A stretch of 47,447 nucleotides of DNA from the NCBI GenBank assembly GCA_012728415.1, contig JAAYFD010000041.1, forward strand, positions 1 to 47,447, in the 5' to 3' direction. This stretch comes from Gammaproteobacteria bacterium (lineage in GTDB: Bacteria > Pseudomonadota > Gammaproteobacteria > Pseudomonadales > Pseudomonadaceae). Each line of letters opens with the position of its first letter. Positions within the stretch are counted from its first letter, which is position 1. The notes beneath the pieces are model-generated. The model ran no database searches and had not been told where the DNA came from. It worked only from the letters and a program-made list of their open reading frames with translations. The position numbers and the translations under genes are program-made. Shown here piece after piece: positions 28,862 to 45,674 of the stretch.

Positions 28862-31138
28862 ATGTTGAACCTGGAACTGGAAGTAACGCTTAACCTGGCT
28901 TTCAAGGATGCCAGGGCACAGCGTCATGAGTTCATGACGGTGGAGCACCTGCTGCTTGCGTTGCTGGATAACCGTGAGGCCGCCCAGGTATTGCGTGGCT
29001 GTGGTGCGGATATTGATGCTTTGCGCGCCGAACTAAAAGACTTTATTAGCCGTAACACGCCCCTGCTGGCCGAGCATTTGCAGGATATGGAAACTCAAGC
29101 CACACTGGGTTTTCAGCGGGTCCTGCAGCGTGCCGTGTTTCACGGGCAGAGCTCGGGCAAGGAGGAGGTTGGCGGTGGCAATGTGCTGGCGGCGATTTTT
29201 AGTGAGTCCGACAGCCACGCAGTCTATCTGTTGCGCAAGTACCAGGTGACCCGGCTCGATGTTGTCAGTTACCTGGCACGTAATGGGCAGGCCGACAACA
29301 GTCAGGATGACGAAGGTGCGCACAGCAGCGGCACGATGGCTGCGGCCGATAGCGAGCGCAATGACCCCTTGTTGGCCTACACCCAGGACTTGAATGCACT
29401 GGTTCGGCAGGGGCGCATTGATCCACTGATTGGCCGTGAGCAGGAAGTCGAGCGGCTGGCACAGGTGTTGGCGCGCAGACGCAAGAACAACCCTCTGCTG
29501 GTAGGCGATGCCGGTGTGGGCAAAACTGCGATTGCTGAAGGGCTGGCCTGGCGCATTGAACAGGGCCAGGTGCCCGAGCTGTTGCTGGACAGCCGTATTT
29601 ACGCGCTGGACATGGGTGCCCTGCTGGCCGGCACCAAATACCGCGGAGATTTTGAAAAACGTTTCAAGGACTTGCTCAATGCGTTGCGCAAACGTCCGGA
29701 TGCGATCCTGTTCATTGACGAAATTCACATGATCATTGGTGCAGGGGCCGTGGGCGGTGGCGTCATGGATGCTTCCAATTTGCTCAAGCCGCTGTTGTCC
29801 AGCGGGGAAATCCGCTGTATTGGGTCGACTACCTTTCAGGAGTATCGTGAAGTCTTCGAAAAAGACCGCGCACTGGCGCGCCGGTTCCAGAAAATCGATG
29901 TACTGGAGCCAAGCATCGAAGAGACTGCCAAAATTTTACAGGGCCTGCGCGGCCGTTTTGAAGAACATCATGGCCTGCCTTACACCGATGAGGCGTTGCA
30001 GGCGGCTGCCGAGTTGTCGGCGCGCTATATCAGTGACCGCCTGTTGCCGGACAAGGCTGTGGATGTGGTTGACGAGGCCGGTGCCTACCAGAGGCTGAAG
30101 CCTGTCGATGAGCGTGCCGAAAAAATTGATGTGGGGCAGATCGAACAGGTGGTGGCGAAAATCGCCCGGGTACCCGGACGACAGGTCAGCCGCTCAGACA
30201 AGACTCAGTTGCGCAACCTGGAGCGTGACCTGCGTCTCACCGTATTTGGTCAGGACGCTGCAATTGAGGCGTTGGCTTCGGCAATCAAGCTGGCGCGGGC
30301 CGGTTTGCGTGAGCCAGACAAGCCGGTGGGTTCTTTCCTGTTTGCTGGCCCGACCGGTGTCGGTAAAACCGAGGTCGCCAAGCAGCTGGCGCGCTCGCTG
30401 GGTATCGAGCTGGTGCGTTTTGACATGTCCGAATATATGGAGCGCCATACGGTTTCACGGCTGATTGGTGCGCCGCCAGGCTATGTCGGCTTTGACCAGG
30501 GCGGTTTGCTCACTGAAGCAATCACCAAGCAGCCGCATTGCGTGCTGTTGCTGGATGAAATCGAAAAAGCCCACCCGGATGTGTTCAACCTGCTGCTGCA
30601 GGTGATGGATAATGGCAGTCTGACCGACAACAATGGCCGCAAGGCGGACTTCCGGCATGTGATTCTGGTGATGACCACCAACGCCGGCGCCGAGTCGGCA
30701 TCGCGGGCATCCATGGGCTTTGCCGAACAGGACCATAGCAGTGATGCCCTGGAAGTGATCAAAAAAGCTTTCACGCCAGAGTTTCGCAATAGGCTGGACG
30801 CCATCATCCAGTTTGGTCGCCTGAGCCCGCACGTGCTGGCCTCGGTGGTGGACAAGTTTCTGGTCGAGCTGCAGGCGCAACTGGAAGACAAACAGGTGCA
30901 GCTTGAGGTCAGTGCCGAGGCGCGTCAGTGGCTGGCTGATAAAGGCTATGACCCGGCCATGGGTGCCCGTCCGATGGCGCGGGTGATCCAGGAGCACATC
31001 AAGAAACCATTGGCTGATGCGATTCTGTTTGGCGAGCTGGCCGGGCAGGGCGGGGTGGCACACTTTGATGTAGGGGGGGACGGGTTGGAGCTGTTTTGCG
31101 CAGTGGAATCAGCACAGCCGCTGTTGCCAAGCCTGTAG
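28862..31138 (+). CDS. clpA: ATP-dependent Clp protease ATP-binding subunit ClpA
   Basis: ClpA is the hexameric unfoldase that feeds proteins to ClpP. The 758-residue length is the same as that of E. coli ClpA. Domains: N-domain that binds ClpS (about 1-140), D1 AAA+ (Walker A GDAGVGKT at 215-222, Walker B ILFIDEIHM), and D2 AAA+ (Walker A GPTGVGKT at 496-503, Walker B VLLLDEIEKAHPD). The ClpP-docking IGF/IGL-type loop should lie in D2. ATG 28862 was chosen over the GTG at 28853 because AGGTGA lies 5 nt before it and the protein then starts MLNLELEVTLN as in homologues. A REP-like region follows. Confidence 0.97.
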   Translation: MLNLELEVTLNLAFKDARAQRHEFMTVEHLLLALLDNREAAQVLRGCGADIDALRAELKDFISRNTPLLAEHLQDMETQATLGFQRVLQRAVFHGQSSGKEEVGGGNVLAAIFSESDSHAVYLLRKYQVTRLDVVSYLARNGQADNSQDDEGAHSSGTMAAADSERNDPLLAYTQDLNALVRQGRIDPLIGREQEVERLAQVLARRRKNNPLLVGDAGVGKTAIAEGLAWRIEQGQVPELLLDSRIYALDMGALLAGTKYRGDFEKRFKDLLNALRKRPDAILFIDEIHMIIGAGAVGGGVMDASNLLKPLLSSGEIRCIGSTTFQEYREVFEKDRALARRFQKIDVLEPSIEETAKILQGLRGRFEEHHGLPYTDEALQAAAELSARYISDRLLPDKAVDVVDEAGAYQRLKPVDERAEKIDVGQIEQVVAKIARVPGRQVSRSDKTQLRNLERDLRLTVFGQDAAIEALASAIKLARAGLREPDKPVGSFLFAGPTGVGKTEVAKQLARSLGIELVRFDMSEYMERHTVSRLIGAPPGYVGFDQGGLLTEAITKQPHCVLLLDEIEKAHPDVFNLLLQVMDNGSLTDNNGRKADFRHVILVMTTNAGAESASRASMGFAEQDHSSDALEVIKKAFTPEFRNRLDAIIQFGRLSPHVLASVVDKFLVELQAQLEDKQVQLEVSAEARQWLADKGYDPAMGARPMARVIQEHIKKPLADAILFGELAGQGGVAHFDVGGDGLELFCAVESAQPLLPSL

Positions 31139-31187
31139 GAAGAATGCCATCCGCCTGTTGCGTGGAAGCCTCTTCAGCTGTGATCCT

Positions 31188-31290
31188 GATCGCCACTGAA
31201 GTGGCTCGTAAGGTTTGCAGGAGCGGCTTTGGCCGCGACCGGAGGCTGCCTGGTTTGCGCCACGGATCGCCACCGAAGTGGCCCGTGCGG
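31188..31290. repeat. Pseudomonas-type REP-like repeat cluster
   Basis: The core GCAGGAGCGGCTTTGGCCGC (31217-31236) matches the REP style of pseudomonads (GGAGCGGCTT..GCCGCGA) and forms a hairpin AGCGGC/GCCGCG. It is flanked by two direct copies of a 26-nt unit (31188-31213 and 31265-31290) that agree at 22 of 26 positions and themselves contain the inverted GCCACTGAAGTGGC-type core. This looks like a decayed REP doublet between clpA and infA. Confidence 0.6.
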
Positions 31291-31324
31291 TCCGTGACGG
31301 CACAGGCGCATTGGCATAGTGCAT

Positions 31325-31368
31325 AAAAAAACGACCTGCTGCCAGCATCTGGCTGCCCCGGTCGTTTT
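31325..31368 (-). terminator. Intrinsic terminator of infA (possibly bidirectional)
   Basis: AAAACGACC (31328-31336) pairs perfectly with GGTCGTTTT (31360-31368), with an inner GCCAG/CTGGC stem. On the minus strand the stem is followed by a run of T, 23 nt after the infA stop. Because the arms are A/T at the base it may also stop clpA transcription. Confidence 0.75.
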
Positions 31369-31391
31369 GGGAGTACAGTGTATCTGATGCG

Positions 31392-31610
31392 TTAGCGGGC
31401 GCGGTAGGTGATGCGGCCCTTGCTCAGGTCATATGGGGTCAGCTCGACACGTACCTTGTCGCCGGTCAGGATGCGGATGTAGTTCTTGCGCATTTTTCCG
31501 GAGATGTGCGCAGTAACAACGTGCCCGTTTTCCAGTTCAACGCGAAACATGGTGTTAGGCAGGGTGTCGATGACAGTACCTTCCATTTCGAAGCTGTCTT
31601 CTTTGGACAT
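31392..31610 (-). CDS. infA: Translation initiation factor IF-1
   Basis: IF-1 blocks the ribosomal A site during initiation. The 72-residue protein is a full S1-type OB fold, with [40 protein letters not shown] and the C-terminal [16 protein letters not shown]. It is divergent in strand from clpA, has a GAGGA ribosome-binding site, its own promoter upstream (31673-31702) and its own terminator. The location between clpA and bpt is the conserved pseudomonad position. Confidence 0.98.
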   Translation of the reverse strand: MSKEDSFEMEGTVIDTLPNTMFRVELENGHVVTAHISGKMRKNYIRILTGDKVRVELTPYDLSKGRITYRAR

Positions 31611-31672
31611 GCAGTCAAATCCTCAAGTGATAATCATCGCCTGTAGATAGCCTCAGGCTTAAAAAGGCGTGC

Positions 31673-31702
31673 ATTATAGCTGCTTTGTGCGAATAATCGC
31701 AA
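31673..31702 (-). promoter_or_regulatory. Sigma-70 promoter of infA
   Basis: On the minus strand TTGCGA (31697-31702) and a perfect TATAAT (31673-31678) are 18 nt apart. The predicted start is about 55 nt before the infA ATG. The promoter lies in the gap after bpt. Confidence 0.65.
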
Positions 31703-31728
31703 ATGGCAAAGTTCAGCCTGCAATATAA

Positions 31729-32430
31729 TCACTGTTGCCAGCGCCCGTTGATGTATAGCTCCAGGGGTTGGTATTCGGTTTTGTAGTTCATTTTCTGGCA
31801 GTCGCGGATCCAGTACCCCAGATAGAGGTAAGGCAGGCCCTGTTGGCGGGCATGCTCTATTTGCCACAGGATGGTTTGCCGGCCAAGGCTGAAGTAACGG
31901 TCACGCGGATCATAGAAACTGTAGACTGCCGAGAGTCCGTCTGGCAGTACATCGCTAACAGCTACCGCCAACAAGCGGTTATTCAGACGGAATTCAAAAA
32001 AGCGGGAAAAAGGCAGGCTTTGGCCAAGAAAGTCCCTGAATTGTTGCGGTGAGGGAGGGTACATGCTGCCATCGGCATGCCGGGTACTGATATAGCTTTG
32101 ATACAGTCGATAGTACTCGTCGGTCAGTGCCGGGCTTTGCTCAATGACTTGCAGTTGCTGGCCACGCTTGAACGTACGCTTCTGACCCCGGCCGGGACTG
32201 AACTGCTGAACCGGAATGCGTACCGGAATGCAGGCGGTACAGGAAGGGCAGTGCGGCCGGTAAACCAGTTGGCCGCTGCGACGGAAGCCTCGGCGTGTCA
32301 ATGCGCCGAGCAGTTCGGCGTCAACTTTTTGGCGCGGATCAAGGCAGGCTGACTGACTGGTTTCGGGCAGGTAGCTGCATGGTTGCTCATCGCTCAGGAG
32401 AAACAGCAGCCCGGATAACTGGTTGCTCAT
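31729..32430 (-). CDS. bpt: Aspartate/glutamate leucyltransferase Bpt
   Basis: This enzyme (annotated ate or bpt) transfers leucine from Leu-tRNA to proteins with N-terminal Asp or Glu, making N-end rule substrates for ClpS-ClpAP. The 233-residue length is typical. Conserved pieces include [14 protein letters not shown] near the N-terminus, the [24 protein letters not shown] cysteine cluster and the C-terminal GNAT-like [15 protein letters not shown] and [22 protein letters not shown]. Its ATG overlaps the aat stop by 4 nt, so the two transferases are translationally coupled. Confidence 0.94.
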   Translation of the reverse strand: MSNQLSGLLFLLSDEQPCSYLPETSQSACLDPRQKVDAELLGALTRRGFRRSGQLVYRPHCPSCTACIPVRIPVQQFSPGRGQKRTFKRGQQLQVIEQSPALTDEYYRLYQSYISTRHADGSMYPPSPQQFRDFLGQSLPFSRFFEFRLNNRLLAVAVSDVLPDGLSAVYSFYDPRDRYFSLGRQTILWQIEHARQQGLPYLYLGYWIRDCQKMNYKTEYQPLELYINGRWQQ

Positions 32431-33110
32431 GACCGGTGCCAGATCATGGCTGATGGCTGGTCCAGATAGCGTTGCAGATAGTGCTGAAACTCGGTGCGGG
32501 GAATGTCCCTGGCGCCAAAGCGGGCCAGGTGTTCTGTCCGCATTTGGCAGTCAATCAGGACAAAACCGGCTTGCTGCAGGTCGTGGACCAGAGTGACAAA
32601 ACCGGCTTTGGAGGCATTGCTCATGCGTGTGAACATGGACTCGCCAAAAAACAGCCGTCCCAGGGCAATGCCATACAGCCCGCCGACCAGTTGCTGCTGG
32701 TGCCAGACTTCGACCGAGTGGGCATGGCCCAGCTGGTGCAGCCGGGTATACGCCTCCTGCATTGCGGGGGTTATCCAGGTGCCGCTGTCAGTGCTTCTGG
32801 GTTGGGCGCAGGCATGGATCACCTGTTCGAAAGCGTTGTCATAGGTGATCCGGAAGCGCTGTTGGCGTAGTATCTTGCGGAGGCTGCGGGGGGTGTGCAG
32901 TTCCTTTGGGAGCAACACTGTGCGCGGGTCCGGGGACCACCACATCAGTGGCTGTCCTTCGCTGTACCATGGAAAACAGCCATGGCGGTAGGCAGCTACC
33001 AGGCGCTGTGGCGACAGGTCTCCGCCCAGGGCCAGCAGCCCGTCGGGTTCGCGCAGTGCGCGCTCAAGTGGCGGAAAATCGCTTGAATGTCGGTTGATCC
33101 AGAGAGGCAT
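32427..33110 (-). CDS. aat: Leucyl/phenylalanyl-tRNA-protein transferase Aat
   Basis: Aat attaches Leu or Phe to proteins with N-terminal Arg or Lys, marking them for ClpS-ClpAP. The product of 227 residues includes [47 protein letters not shown], the [20 protein letters not shown] active region and [19 protein letters not shown]. The ATG at 33110 matches the usual N-terminus (MPLWINR); an upstream ATG at 33140 would add ten unrelated residues and lacks a ribosome-binding site. It is the first gene of the aat-bpt unit, divergent from ftsK. In Pseudomonas trxB usually separates it from ftsK. Confidence 0.94.
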   Translation of the reverse strand: MPLWINRHSSDFPPLERALREPDGLLALGGDLSPQRLVAAYRHGCFPWYSEGQPLMWWSPDPRTVLLPKELHTPRSLRKILRQQRFRITYDNAFEQVIHACAQPRSTDSGTWITPAMQEAYTRLHQLGHAHSVEVWHQQQLVGGLYGIALGRLFFGESMFTRMSNASKAGFVTLVHDLQQAGFVLIDCQMRTEHLARFGARDIPRTEFQHYLQRYLDQPSAMIWHRS

Positions 33111-33231
33111 ACAGGGTCCGTAAACAGCAATGTTGCGCACAGGTTAGCAGAATGCCGGTATGGGTGCCGGGAATGAAATAAATCTGCACAGGCCGTACAA
33201 TGAGCATCTTTATTTACTGATCAGCAAGAGT

Positions 33232-35649
33232 ATGGAAACAGGATTGAAACAGCAACAGATGCACTTACCGGAAGCTTCAGACCTGCCCAAGTGGCAGCAG
33301 CAAGTACGTTTGCGCCTGAAAGAAGGCGTGCTGATCATGCTGGCTGCACTTTGTGTATATTTGTGGATGATTTTGCTCAGTTTTGATGCCGGTGACCCAG
33401 GCTTTAGCAGCGCAATAGGGCAGGCCACGGACATCAGTAATGCAGGTGGCAGGGCGGGTGCATGGCTGGCAGATTTTTTACTGAGTGTACTGGGCTACTT
33501 TGCCTGGCTGCTGCCCCTGGTGCTCATGCTGAAAACCATCCTGGTTTTTCGCCAGCGCTATCAGCCAATGAGGTGGCGTTCGGGCTTGCTCCTGGCTCGC
33601 GGTCTGGGGCTGGTTTTGGTTATTGTCTCCGGTGCCGGGCTGAGTGCCCTGCACTTTGGCGAGCCACAGGTCAGGCCGCTCAATTTCAATATCCTGGGTG
33701 AACAGCTGGTCCAGCCGCTGCAGCTTTGGCTGAATCTCGAAGGCTCAACCCTTGTGCTGCTGGCGGGATTCATGTTTGGCATTACGCTGTTTACCAATCT
33801 GTCCTGGTTCCGCATGATGGAGTTGCTGGGACAGGGAACCCTGCAACTGGCCGACTGGCTTGGCGGGCAGGTACAAAAAGCCTGGGATGGCGTGCAGAAC
33901 CGCAAGCATCGCCAGGAGCGCGCGCGTCAGCTGGATGAGCGGATGAGCGAAGTGGTGGTGCCGGTAGTGACTGACAAGGTTGAGCAGCAGCGGGTGCGTG
34001 AGCGCGTTGTTGAACGTGAGCGCAAGCTGGAGCAGCAGGTACAGGCGCGGGCTGCTCGCCAGGAGCCGGCAGTCGCCGCGCGGGCCAGACAAACCGAGCC
34101 CAGCAAGCGGGCACTGAAAGACAAACAGGTCGCATTGTTTGTTGATGAAGCACCGCTGGACAGCTTGCCATCGCTGAGCCTGCTGGACCGCCCGCAGGCC
34201 AAGCAGCAAAGCTACTCGCCTGAGTCACTGCAGAACATGTCACGCTTGCTGGAGATCAAGCTCAAGGAATTCGGGGTCGAGGTGCAGGTAGAATCGGTGC
34301 ATCCGGGCCCTGTGGTGACCCGTTTTGAAATCGAGCTGGCACCGGGCGTCAAAGTGAGCCGCATTACTAACCTGGCCAAAGATCTGGCCCGCTCCATGGC
34401 AATGATCAGTGTCCGCGTAGTGGAAGTGATTCCGGGCAAGACCACCGTCGGCATTGAGGTGCCCAATGAAGACCGCCAGATAGTGCGCTTTGCCGAGGTG
34501 CTGGAAAGCGAGGCCTTTGACGAGGCCAGGTCGCCGGTTACTCTGGGGCTGGGACATGACATTGGCGGGTTGCCAGTCATCGCTGATCTGGCCAAGATGC
34601 CGCACTTGCTGGTAGCGGGTACCACAGGCTCGGGCAAGTCGGTTGGGGTTAACGCAATGATTCTGTCGATCCTGTTCAAGTCTTCGCCAGAGGATGCCCG
34701 GCTGATCATGATCGACCCGAAAATGCTTGAGCTGTCGGTATATGAGGGTATCCCGCACTTGCTGTGTCCGGTGGTTACCGATATGAAAGAAGCGGCCAAT
34801 GCTTTGCGCTGGTGCGTGGCCGAAATGGAGCGCCGCTACAAGCTGATGTCGAAGCTCGGAGTGCGCAATCTGGCTGGCTATAACCGCAAGGTAAAGGAAG
34901 CACAACAGGCGGGCGAGCCTTTGCTGGATCCGTTGTTCGTTCGGGAAAGTCCGGACGATCAGCCGGGTGAGCTGGAAAAACTGCCCACCATCGTGGTGGT
35001 GGTGGATGAGTTTGCCGACATGATGATGATTGTCGGCAAGAAGGTTGAAGAGCTGATTGCCCGTATTGCACAGAAAGCAAGGGCGGCCGGCATTCACTTG
35101 ATCCTCGCGACCCAGCGGCCGTCGGTTGATGTGATTACGGGGCTGATCAAGGCCAATATCCCGACCCGTATCGCGTTCCAGGTGTCCAGCAAGATCGACT
35201 CGCGTACCATTCTTGACCAAGGCGGGGCCGAGCAGTTGCTGGGCCATGGTGACATGCTCTATCTGCCACCGGGCACCAGTCTGCCGATCCGTGTGCACGG
35301 CGCTTTTGTTGCCGATGATGAGGTGCACCGGGTGGTGGATGCCTGGAAGGCCCGTGGGGCACCGGATTATATCGAGGAAATTTTGGCCGGGGTCGACGAC
35401 GATGAACCGGGCTTTGGTGGCGAGTCGTCCGGTGTCAGCGGCAGTGAGGATGACCCCCTGTTTGATGAAGCCGTACACTTTGTCACCGAAACCCGCCGTG
35501 TTTCAATTTCTTCAGTGCAGCGCAAGCTGAGGGTGGGGTATAACCGTGCAGCCAATATTGTCGAAGCAATGGAGGCTGCGGGTATAGTCTCTTCTGCCGG
35601 GCACAACGGTTCGCGCGAGGTGTTGGCACCGCCGCCGGTGAAGGATTGA
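33232..35649 (+). CDS. ftsK: DNA translocase FtsK
   Basis: FtsK anchors at the division septum and pumps chromosomal DNA toward dif. The 805-residue protein has four N-terminal membrane helices (about 32-50, 76-100, 115-137, 170-190), a Gln/Arg/Glu-rich linker (about 210-330), and the motor with Walker A GTTGSGKS at 463-470 and Walker [14 protein letters not shown]. It ends with the winged-helix gamma domain, about the last 65 residues ([20 protein letters not shown]), which reads KOPS sites and activates XerD. ATG 33232 was chosen because AAGAG precedes it and the upstream part of the frame is not conserved. Confidence 0.95.
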   Translation: METGLKQQQMHLPEASDLPKWQQQVRLRLKEGVLIMLAALCVYLWMILLSFDAGDPGFSSAIGQATDISNAGGRAGAWLADFLLSVLGYFAWLLPLVLMLKTILVFRQRYQPMRWRSGLLLARGLGLVLVIVSGAGLSALHFGEPQVRPLNFNILGEQLVQPLQLWLNLEGSTLVLLAGFMFGITLFTNLSWFRMMELLGQGTLQLADWLGGQVQKAWDGVQNRKHRQERARQLDERMSEVVVPVVTDKVEQQRVRERVVERERKLEQQVQARAARQEPAVAARARQTEPSKRALKDKQVALFVDEAPLDSLPSLSLLDRPQAKQQSYSPESLQNMSRLLEIKLKEFGVEVQVESVHPGPVVTRFEIELAPGVKVSRITNLAKDLARSMAMISVRVVEVIPGKTTVGIEVPNEDRQIVRFAEVLESEAFDEARSPVTLGLGHDIGGLPVIADLAKMPHLLVAGTTGSGKSVGVNAMILSILFKSSPEDARLIMIDPKMLELSVYEGIPHLLCPVVTDMKEAANALRWCVAEMERRYKLMSKLGVRNLAGYNRKVKEAQQAGEPLLDPLFVRESPDDQPGELEKLPTIVVVVDEFADMMMIVGKKVEELIARIAQKARAAGIHLILATQRPSVDVITGLIKANIPTRIAFQVSSKIDSRTILDQGGAEQLLGHGDMLYLPPGTSLPIRVHGAFVADDEVHRVVDAWKARGAPDYIEEILAGVDDDEPGFGGESSGVSGSEDDPLFDEAVHFVTETRRVSISSVQRKLRVGYNRAANIVEAMEAAGIVSSAGHNGSREVLAPPPVKD

Positions 35650-35752
35650 GAGGCAGCTTGCAGGATTTACTCTGGCTTTACCTGCGTTCGGTGGTCGCCA
35701 TCCGGCTGAAAGGCGAGAATATCAGCCCGAACAGTCAAATGATGAGGTTTTT

Positions 35753-36403
35753 ATGCTGACAAACAGAGTTGGAATCTTGCGCAGCGGGGCGCTGGGGTTG
35801 CTGCTGGCTGTATTCGCCGCTTCATTGCTGGCGGCACCTGCCGATCAGCAAGCAGCACAGAAGCTTGCCGCCTTGCTGGGTGACGCACAAACCCTGCAAG
35901 GACGCTTTTCCCAGCTGACACTGGATGCCAGTGGTACCCGGTTGCAGGAAAGCACCGGGTTGATGGAGCTCAAGCGTCCCGGCATGTTCCGCTGGGTCAC
36001 CGAGCCGCCGCTGGAGCAGGAACTGGTGTCTGATGGCAAGAAGGTCTGGCTGTATGACCCTGACCTGCTGCAGGTAACAGTGCAGACAATGGATGAGCGC
36101 ATGACCCATACACCGGCTTTGTTGCTGTCCGGCGATGTTGAGCAAATCAGTGCAAGCTTTGAGATTGAGCACACTGAAAGTGGTGCGACCAGTGATTTCA
36201 TGCTGACCCCCAGGGCCAAGGATACGTTGTTTGACAGCCTGCGCCTGTCATTTCGTGATGGCCGCATCAATGACATGCAGCTCAATGATGCTGTCGGTCA
36301 GCGCACCAATATCCTGTTTATGAGCATCCGCATGAATGAGCCACTGGACGACAGCCATTTCCGTTTTCAAATTCCCGCCGGTGTGGATGTGATTGAGGAG
36401 TAA
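35753..36403 (+). CDS. lolA: Outer-membrane lipoprotein carrier LolA
   Basis: LolA ferries lipoproteins across the periplasm from LolCDE to LolB. The 216 residues start with a signal peptide (about 1-28, hydrophobic [16 protein letters not shown]). The mature part shows the LolA fold with [55 protein letters not shown] split over the central strands, and the C-terminal [27 protein letters not shown] precedes the ATG. It lies 103 nt after ftsK and 2 nt before rarA, the conserved order. Confidence 0.95.
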   Translation: MLTNRVGILRSGALGLLLAVFAASLLAAPADQQAAQKLAALLGDAQTLQGRFSQLTLDASGTRLQESTGLMELKRPGMFRWVTEPPLEQELVSDGKKVWLYDPDLLQVTVQTMDERMTHTPALLLSGDVEQISASFEIEHTESGATSDFMLTPRAKDTLFDSLRLSFRDGRINDMQLNDAVGQRTNILFMSIRMNEPLDDSHFRFQIPAGVDVIEE

Positions 36404-36405
36404 GC

Positions 36406-37734
36406 TTGGACCTGTTCGCTCCCGAACCCTTGACCCAGCCGCTGGCGGCCCGTTTGCGGGCGCGATCGCTGGAAGAATATGCCGGCCAGCAGCATATTCT
36501 GGCCCCGGGCAAGCCGCTGCGCGAGGCCATTGAGCAGGGCGTGCTGCATTCGATGCTGTTCTGGGGGCCGCCCGGCGTGGGCAAGACCACCCTGGCCAGG
36601 CTGCTGGCACAGGTGAGTGATGCCCATTTTATTACCCTGTCGGCGGTCATGTCAGGTGTAAAAGAAATTCGTCAGGCGGTGGATGAAGCCAGAATGCAGG
36701 CGGCCCAGTACCAGCGTCGCAGTATTCTGTTTGTTGACGAGGTGCACCGTTTCAACAAAAGTCAGCAGGATGCATTTTTGCCCTATGTGGAAGATGGCAC
36801 CTTCATCTTTATTGGTGCCACCACGGAAAACCCTTCCTTCGAGCTGAACAATGCCCTGTTGTCGAGGGCGCGGGTCTATGTGCTAAAAGGCCTGGATGAC
36901 GCGGCACTGACTTTTTTGCTCAATCGTGCCCTGCAGGAAGAGCGCGGACTGGGCACAAGAAACCTGAATCTGACCGGCCAGGCCCGACAGTTATTGCTGC
37001 AGGCAGCTGACGGGGATGGCCGGCGTTTGCTTAATTTGCTGGAAAATGCCGCCGATCTGGTCGAAGACGGCCAGCAGATTGACGAGCAGCTGCTGGTTGA
37101 GGTTCTGGGTGACACACCGCGCCGTTTTGACAAGGGCGGTGAAGCCTTTTATGACCAGATTTCCGCCCTGCACAAGTCGGTGCGGGGCTCCAGCCCGGAT
37201 GGGGCCCTTTACTGGTATGCACGCATGCTCGATGGTGGCTGTGACCCCCTGTATATCGCCCGCCGCGTGGTGCGCATGGCCAGTGAGGATATTGGCAATG
37301 CCGACCCCCGTGCACTGGCCGTCTGCTTGGATGCCTGGCAGGTCATGGAGCGTCTCGGCAGCCCGGAAGGGGAGCTGGCCATTGCGCAGGCCATTGTTTA
37401 TTTGGCCTGCGCCGCCAAGAGCAATGCGGTCTATATGGGTTATAACGCCGCCTTGCGTGATGCCCGTGAACTGGGGTCGCTGGAGGTGCCGCTGCACCTG
37501 CGCAATGCCCCGACCAAACTGATGAAGGAAATGGGTTATGGCGATGAATACCGCTATGCCCATGACGAGCCCAATGGCTATGCGGCGGGTGAGGACTACT
37601 TCCCTGACGCCATGGAGCCGCGCAACTATTATCAGCCGGTGGCCCGTGGTCTGGAAATAAAAATCGGCGAAAAACTGCAACACCTGAAACAGCTGGATGC
37701 ACAAAGCTTGCGCCAGCGCCGGAACAGAGCATGA
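36406..37734 (+). CDS. rarA: Replication-associated recombination protein RarA (MgsA)
   Basis: RarA is a clamp-loader-like AAA+ ATPase acting at stalled replication forks. The 442-residue product has Walker A GPPGVGKT at 54-61, Walker [19 protein letters not shown] (about 106-123), an [11 protein letters not shown] arginine-finger region and the C-terminal tetramerisation part. The start is a TTG at 36406: the N-terminus [18 protein letters not shown] fits homologues exactly and GAGGAG lies 5 nt upstream, inside the end of lolA. It overlaps crcB by 4 nt, so lolA, rarA and crcB are probably one transcript. Confidence 0.95.
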   Translation: MDLFAPEPLTQPLAARLRARSLEEYAGQQHILAPGKPLREAIEQGVLHSMLFWGPPGVGKTTLARLLAQVSDAHFITLSAVMSGVKEIRQAVDEARMQAAQYQRRSILFVDEVHRFNKSQQDAFLPYVEDGTFIFIGATTENPSFELNNALLSRARVYVLKGLDDAALTFLLNRALQEERGLGTRNLNLTGQARQLLLQAADGDGRRLLNLLENAADLVEDGQQIDEQLLVEVLGDTPRRFDKGGEAFYDQISALHKSVRGSSPDGALYWYARMLDGGCDPLYIARRVVRMASEDIGNADPRALAVCLDAWQVMERLGSPEGELAIAQAIVYLACAAKSNAVYMGYNAALRDARELGSLEVPLHLRNAPTKLMKEMGYGDEYRYAHDEPNGYAAGEDYFPDAMEPRNYYQPVARGLEIKIGEKLQHLKQLDAQSLRQRRNRA

Positions 37735-38084
37735 ATGCTGTTTTTGTCGTGGCCCTGGGGGGTGCGCTGGGCAGTGTGCTGCGTTATCTGTGTGGGCTAT
37801 GGGTTGAACAGCCCTGGGCGACACTGACGGTTAACTTGCTGGGCAGCTTTCTGATCGGTGTTTGTGCGCTGTATCTTGCCGGCGGCGAAAACCCGCTGCT
37901 GCGTTTGCTGCTGGTCACTGGCATACTAGGCGGCTTTACCACCTTTTCGTCTTTTTCACTGGACAGCCTGCAGTTGCTGCAGCTGGGTGAATGGGGCAAG
38001 GCATTGCTATATGTCTCTGGCAATGTGGTTGGTGGTTTGCTCGCCTGCTGGATGGGCTTTTTGCTGGCCGGGCTGATTAGGTAG
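37731..38084 (+). CDS. crcB: Fluoride exporter CrcB (Fluc)
   Basis: CrcB forms dual-topology dimeric fluoride channels in the inner membrane. The 117 residues contain four membrane helices and the family motifs [10 protein letters not shown], the pore Asn in [11 protein letters not shown], and [12 protein letters not shown] with the sodium-site and phenylalanine-box residues. It overlaps rarA by ATGA, so it is translated by coupling. No fluoride riboswitch was noticed upstream, as expected for an internal gene. Confidence 0.95.
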   Translation: MNAVFVVALGGALGSVLRYLCGLWVEQPWATLTVNLLGSFLIGVCALYLAGGENPLLRLLLVTGILGGFTTFSSFSLDSLQLLQLGEWGKALLYVSGNVVGGLLACWMGFLLAGLIR

Positions 38085-39693
<1,609 letters not shown>

Positions 39694-39818
39694 CGGGTAC
39701 TTAATCCGGGCATGACGGGCGTGCTTCTTGATTTGGCGCATACGCGGGCTGTCATTTTGTTAGTACAGTGCCAGCCAGAATGATTTACATGGGCAATCAA
39801 AGCCATTAAGGAGTACTA

Positions 39819-42559
<2,741 letters not shown>

Positions 42560-42583
42560 CTCACAACGGGACTGGAGAGGTTG

Positions 42584-42871
42584 ATGAAACTGCAAACCAT
42601 GACACTGGTGCTCGAAAGCGAATCTGGCGAGCAGCAGCTGCAGGAATGTGCCCGCGTGGCTGTGATCTGGCAGGGCAAGGAGCTTTGGTTGCAGCCGGTT
42701 GACAACCAGCTGATGCTGGGTGTGGACTTGGCCGAAGACGACGTGGAGTATGCCAATTTGCTGCTACGCCCCATGGCAACCAACCTGGTAAGTGTCGAAC
42801 TTGAAATGGAAGCTGCTGATACAGACGGGCTTGTGGCCTCGCATGTTCATGGCCCGGACTGCCAGCATTAA
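42584..42871 (+). CDS. Conserved small hypothetical protein with HGPDC tail
   Basis: The 95-residue acidic protein is a homologue of the small gene found just upstream of alaS in Pseudomonas. No named fold is recognised with confidence. Its N-terminal part is a beta-type sequence (MTLVLESESGEQQLQECARV). The C-terminus HVHGPDCQH carries three His and one Cys and could bind a metal. GGAGAGG lies just before the ATG at 42584; a TTG one codon earlier is less likely. It lies 24 nt after aruC and may be co-transcribed. Confidence 0.75.
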   Translation: MKLQTMTLVLESESGEQQLQECARVAVIWQGKELWLQPVDNQLMLGVDLAEDDVEYANLLLRPMATNLVSVELEMEAADTDGLVASHVHGPDCQH

Positions 42872-43030
42872 GCTGCCGGCCAGCATAGTCATACTGCCAG
42901 TGTTGAAAAGCTCTGGTGGTGATAGTTTTTGTTTATCGTGGTGTTTAGATCAATTCATGAGCCGCAACGGCGAGAATTGTTTACTGTAAACCACGCTTGT
43001 TGAAGAGCCATCATACAAGGATGGCCACGT

Positions 43031-45670
<2,640 letters not shown>

Positions 45671-45674
45671 CCTG

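Noticed and set aside
34240..35478. 412-codon open frame on the minus strand
   Set aside because: Antisense to the FtsK motor domain, His/Gln/Arg-rich composition typical of shadows.
42584..42871. Annotation of the small protein as a topoisomerase
   Set aside because: I recall such a label on homologues, but 95 residues without topoisomerase motifs cannot support it.
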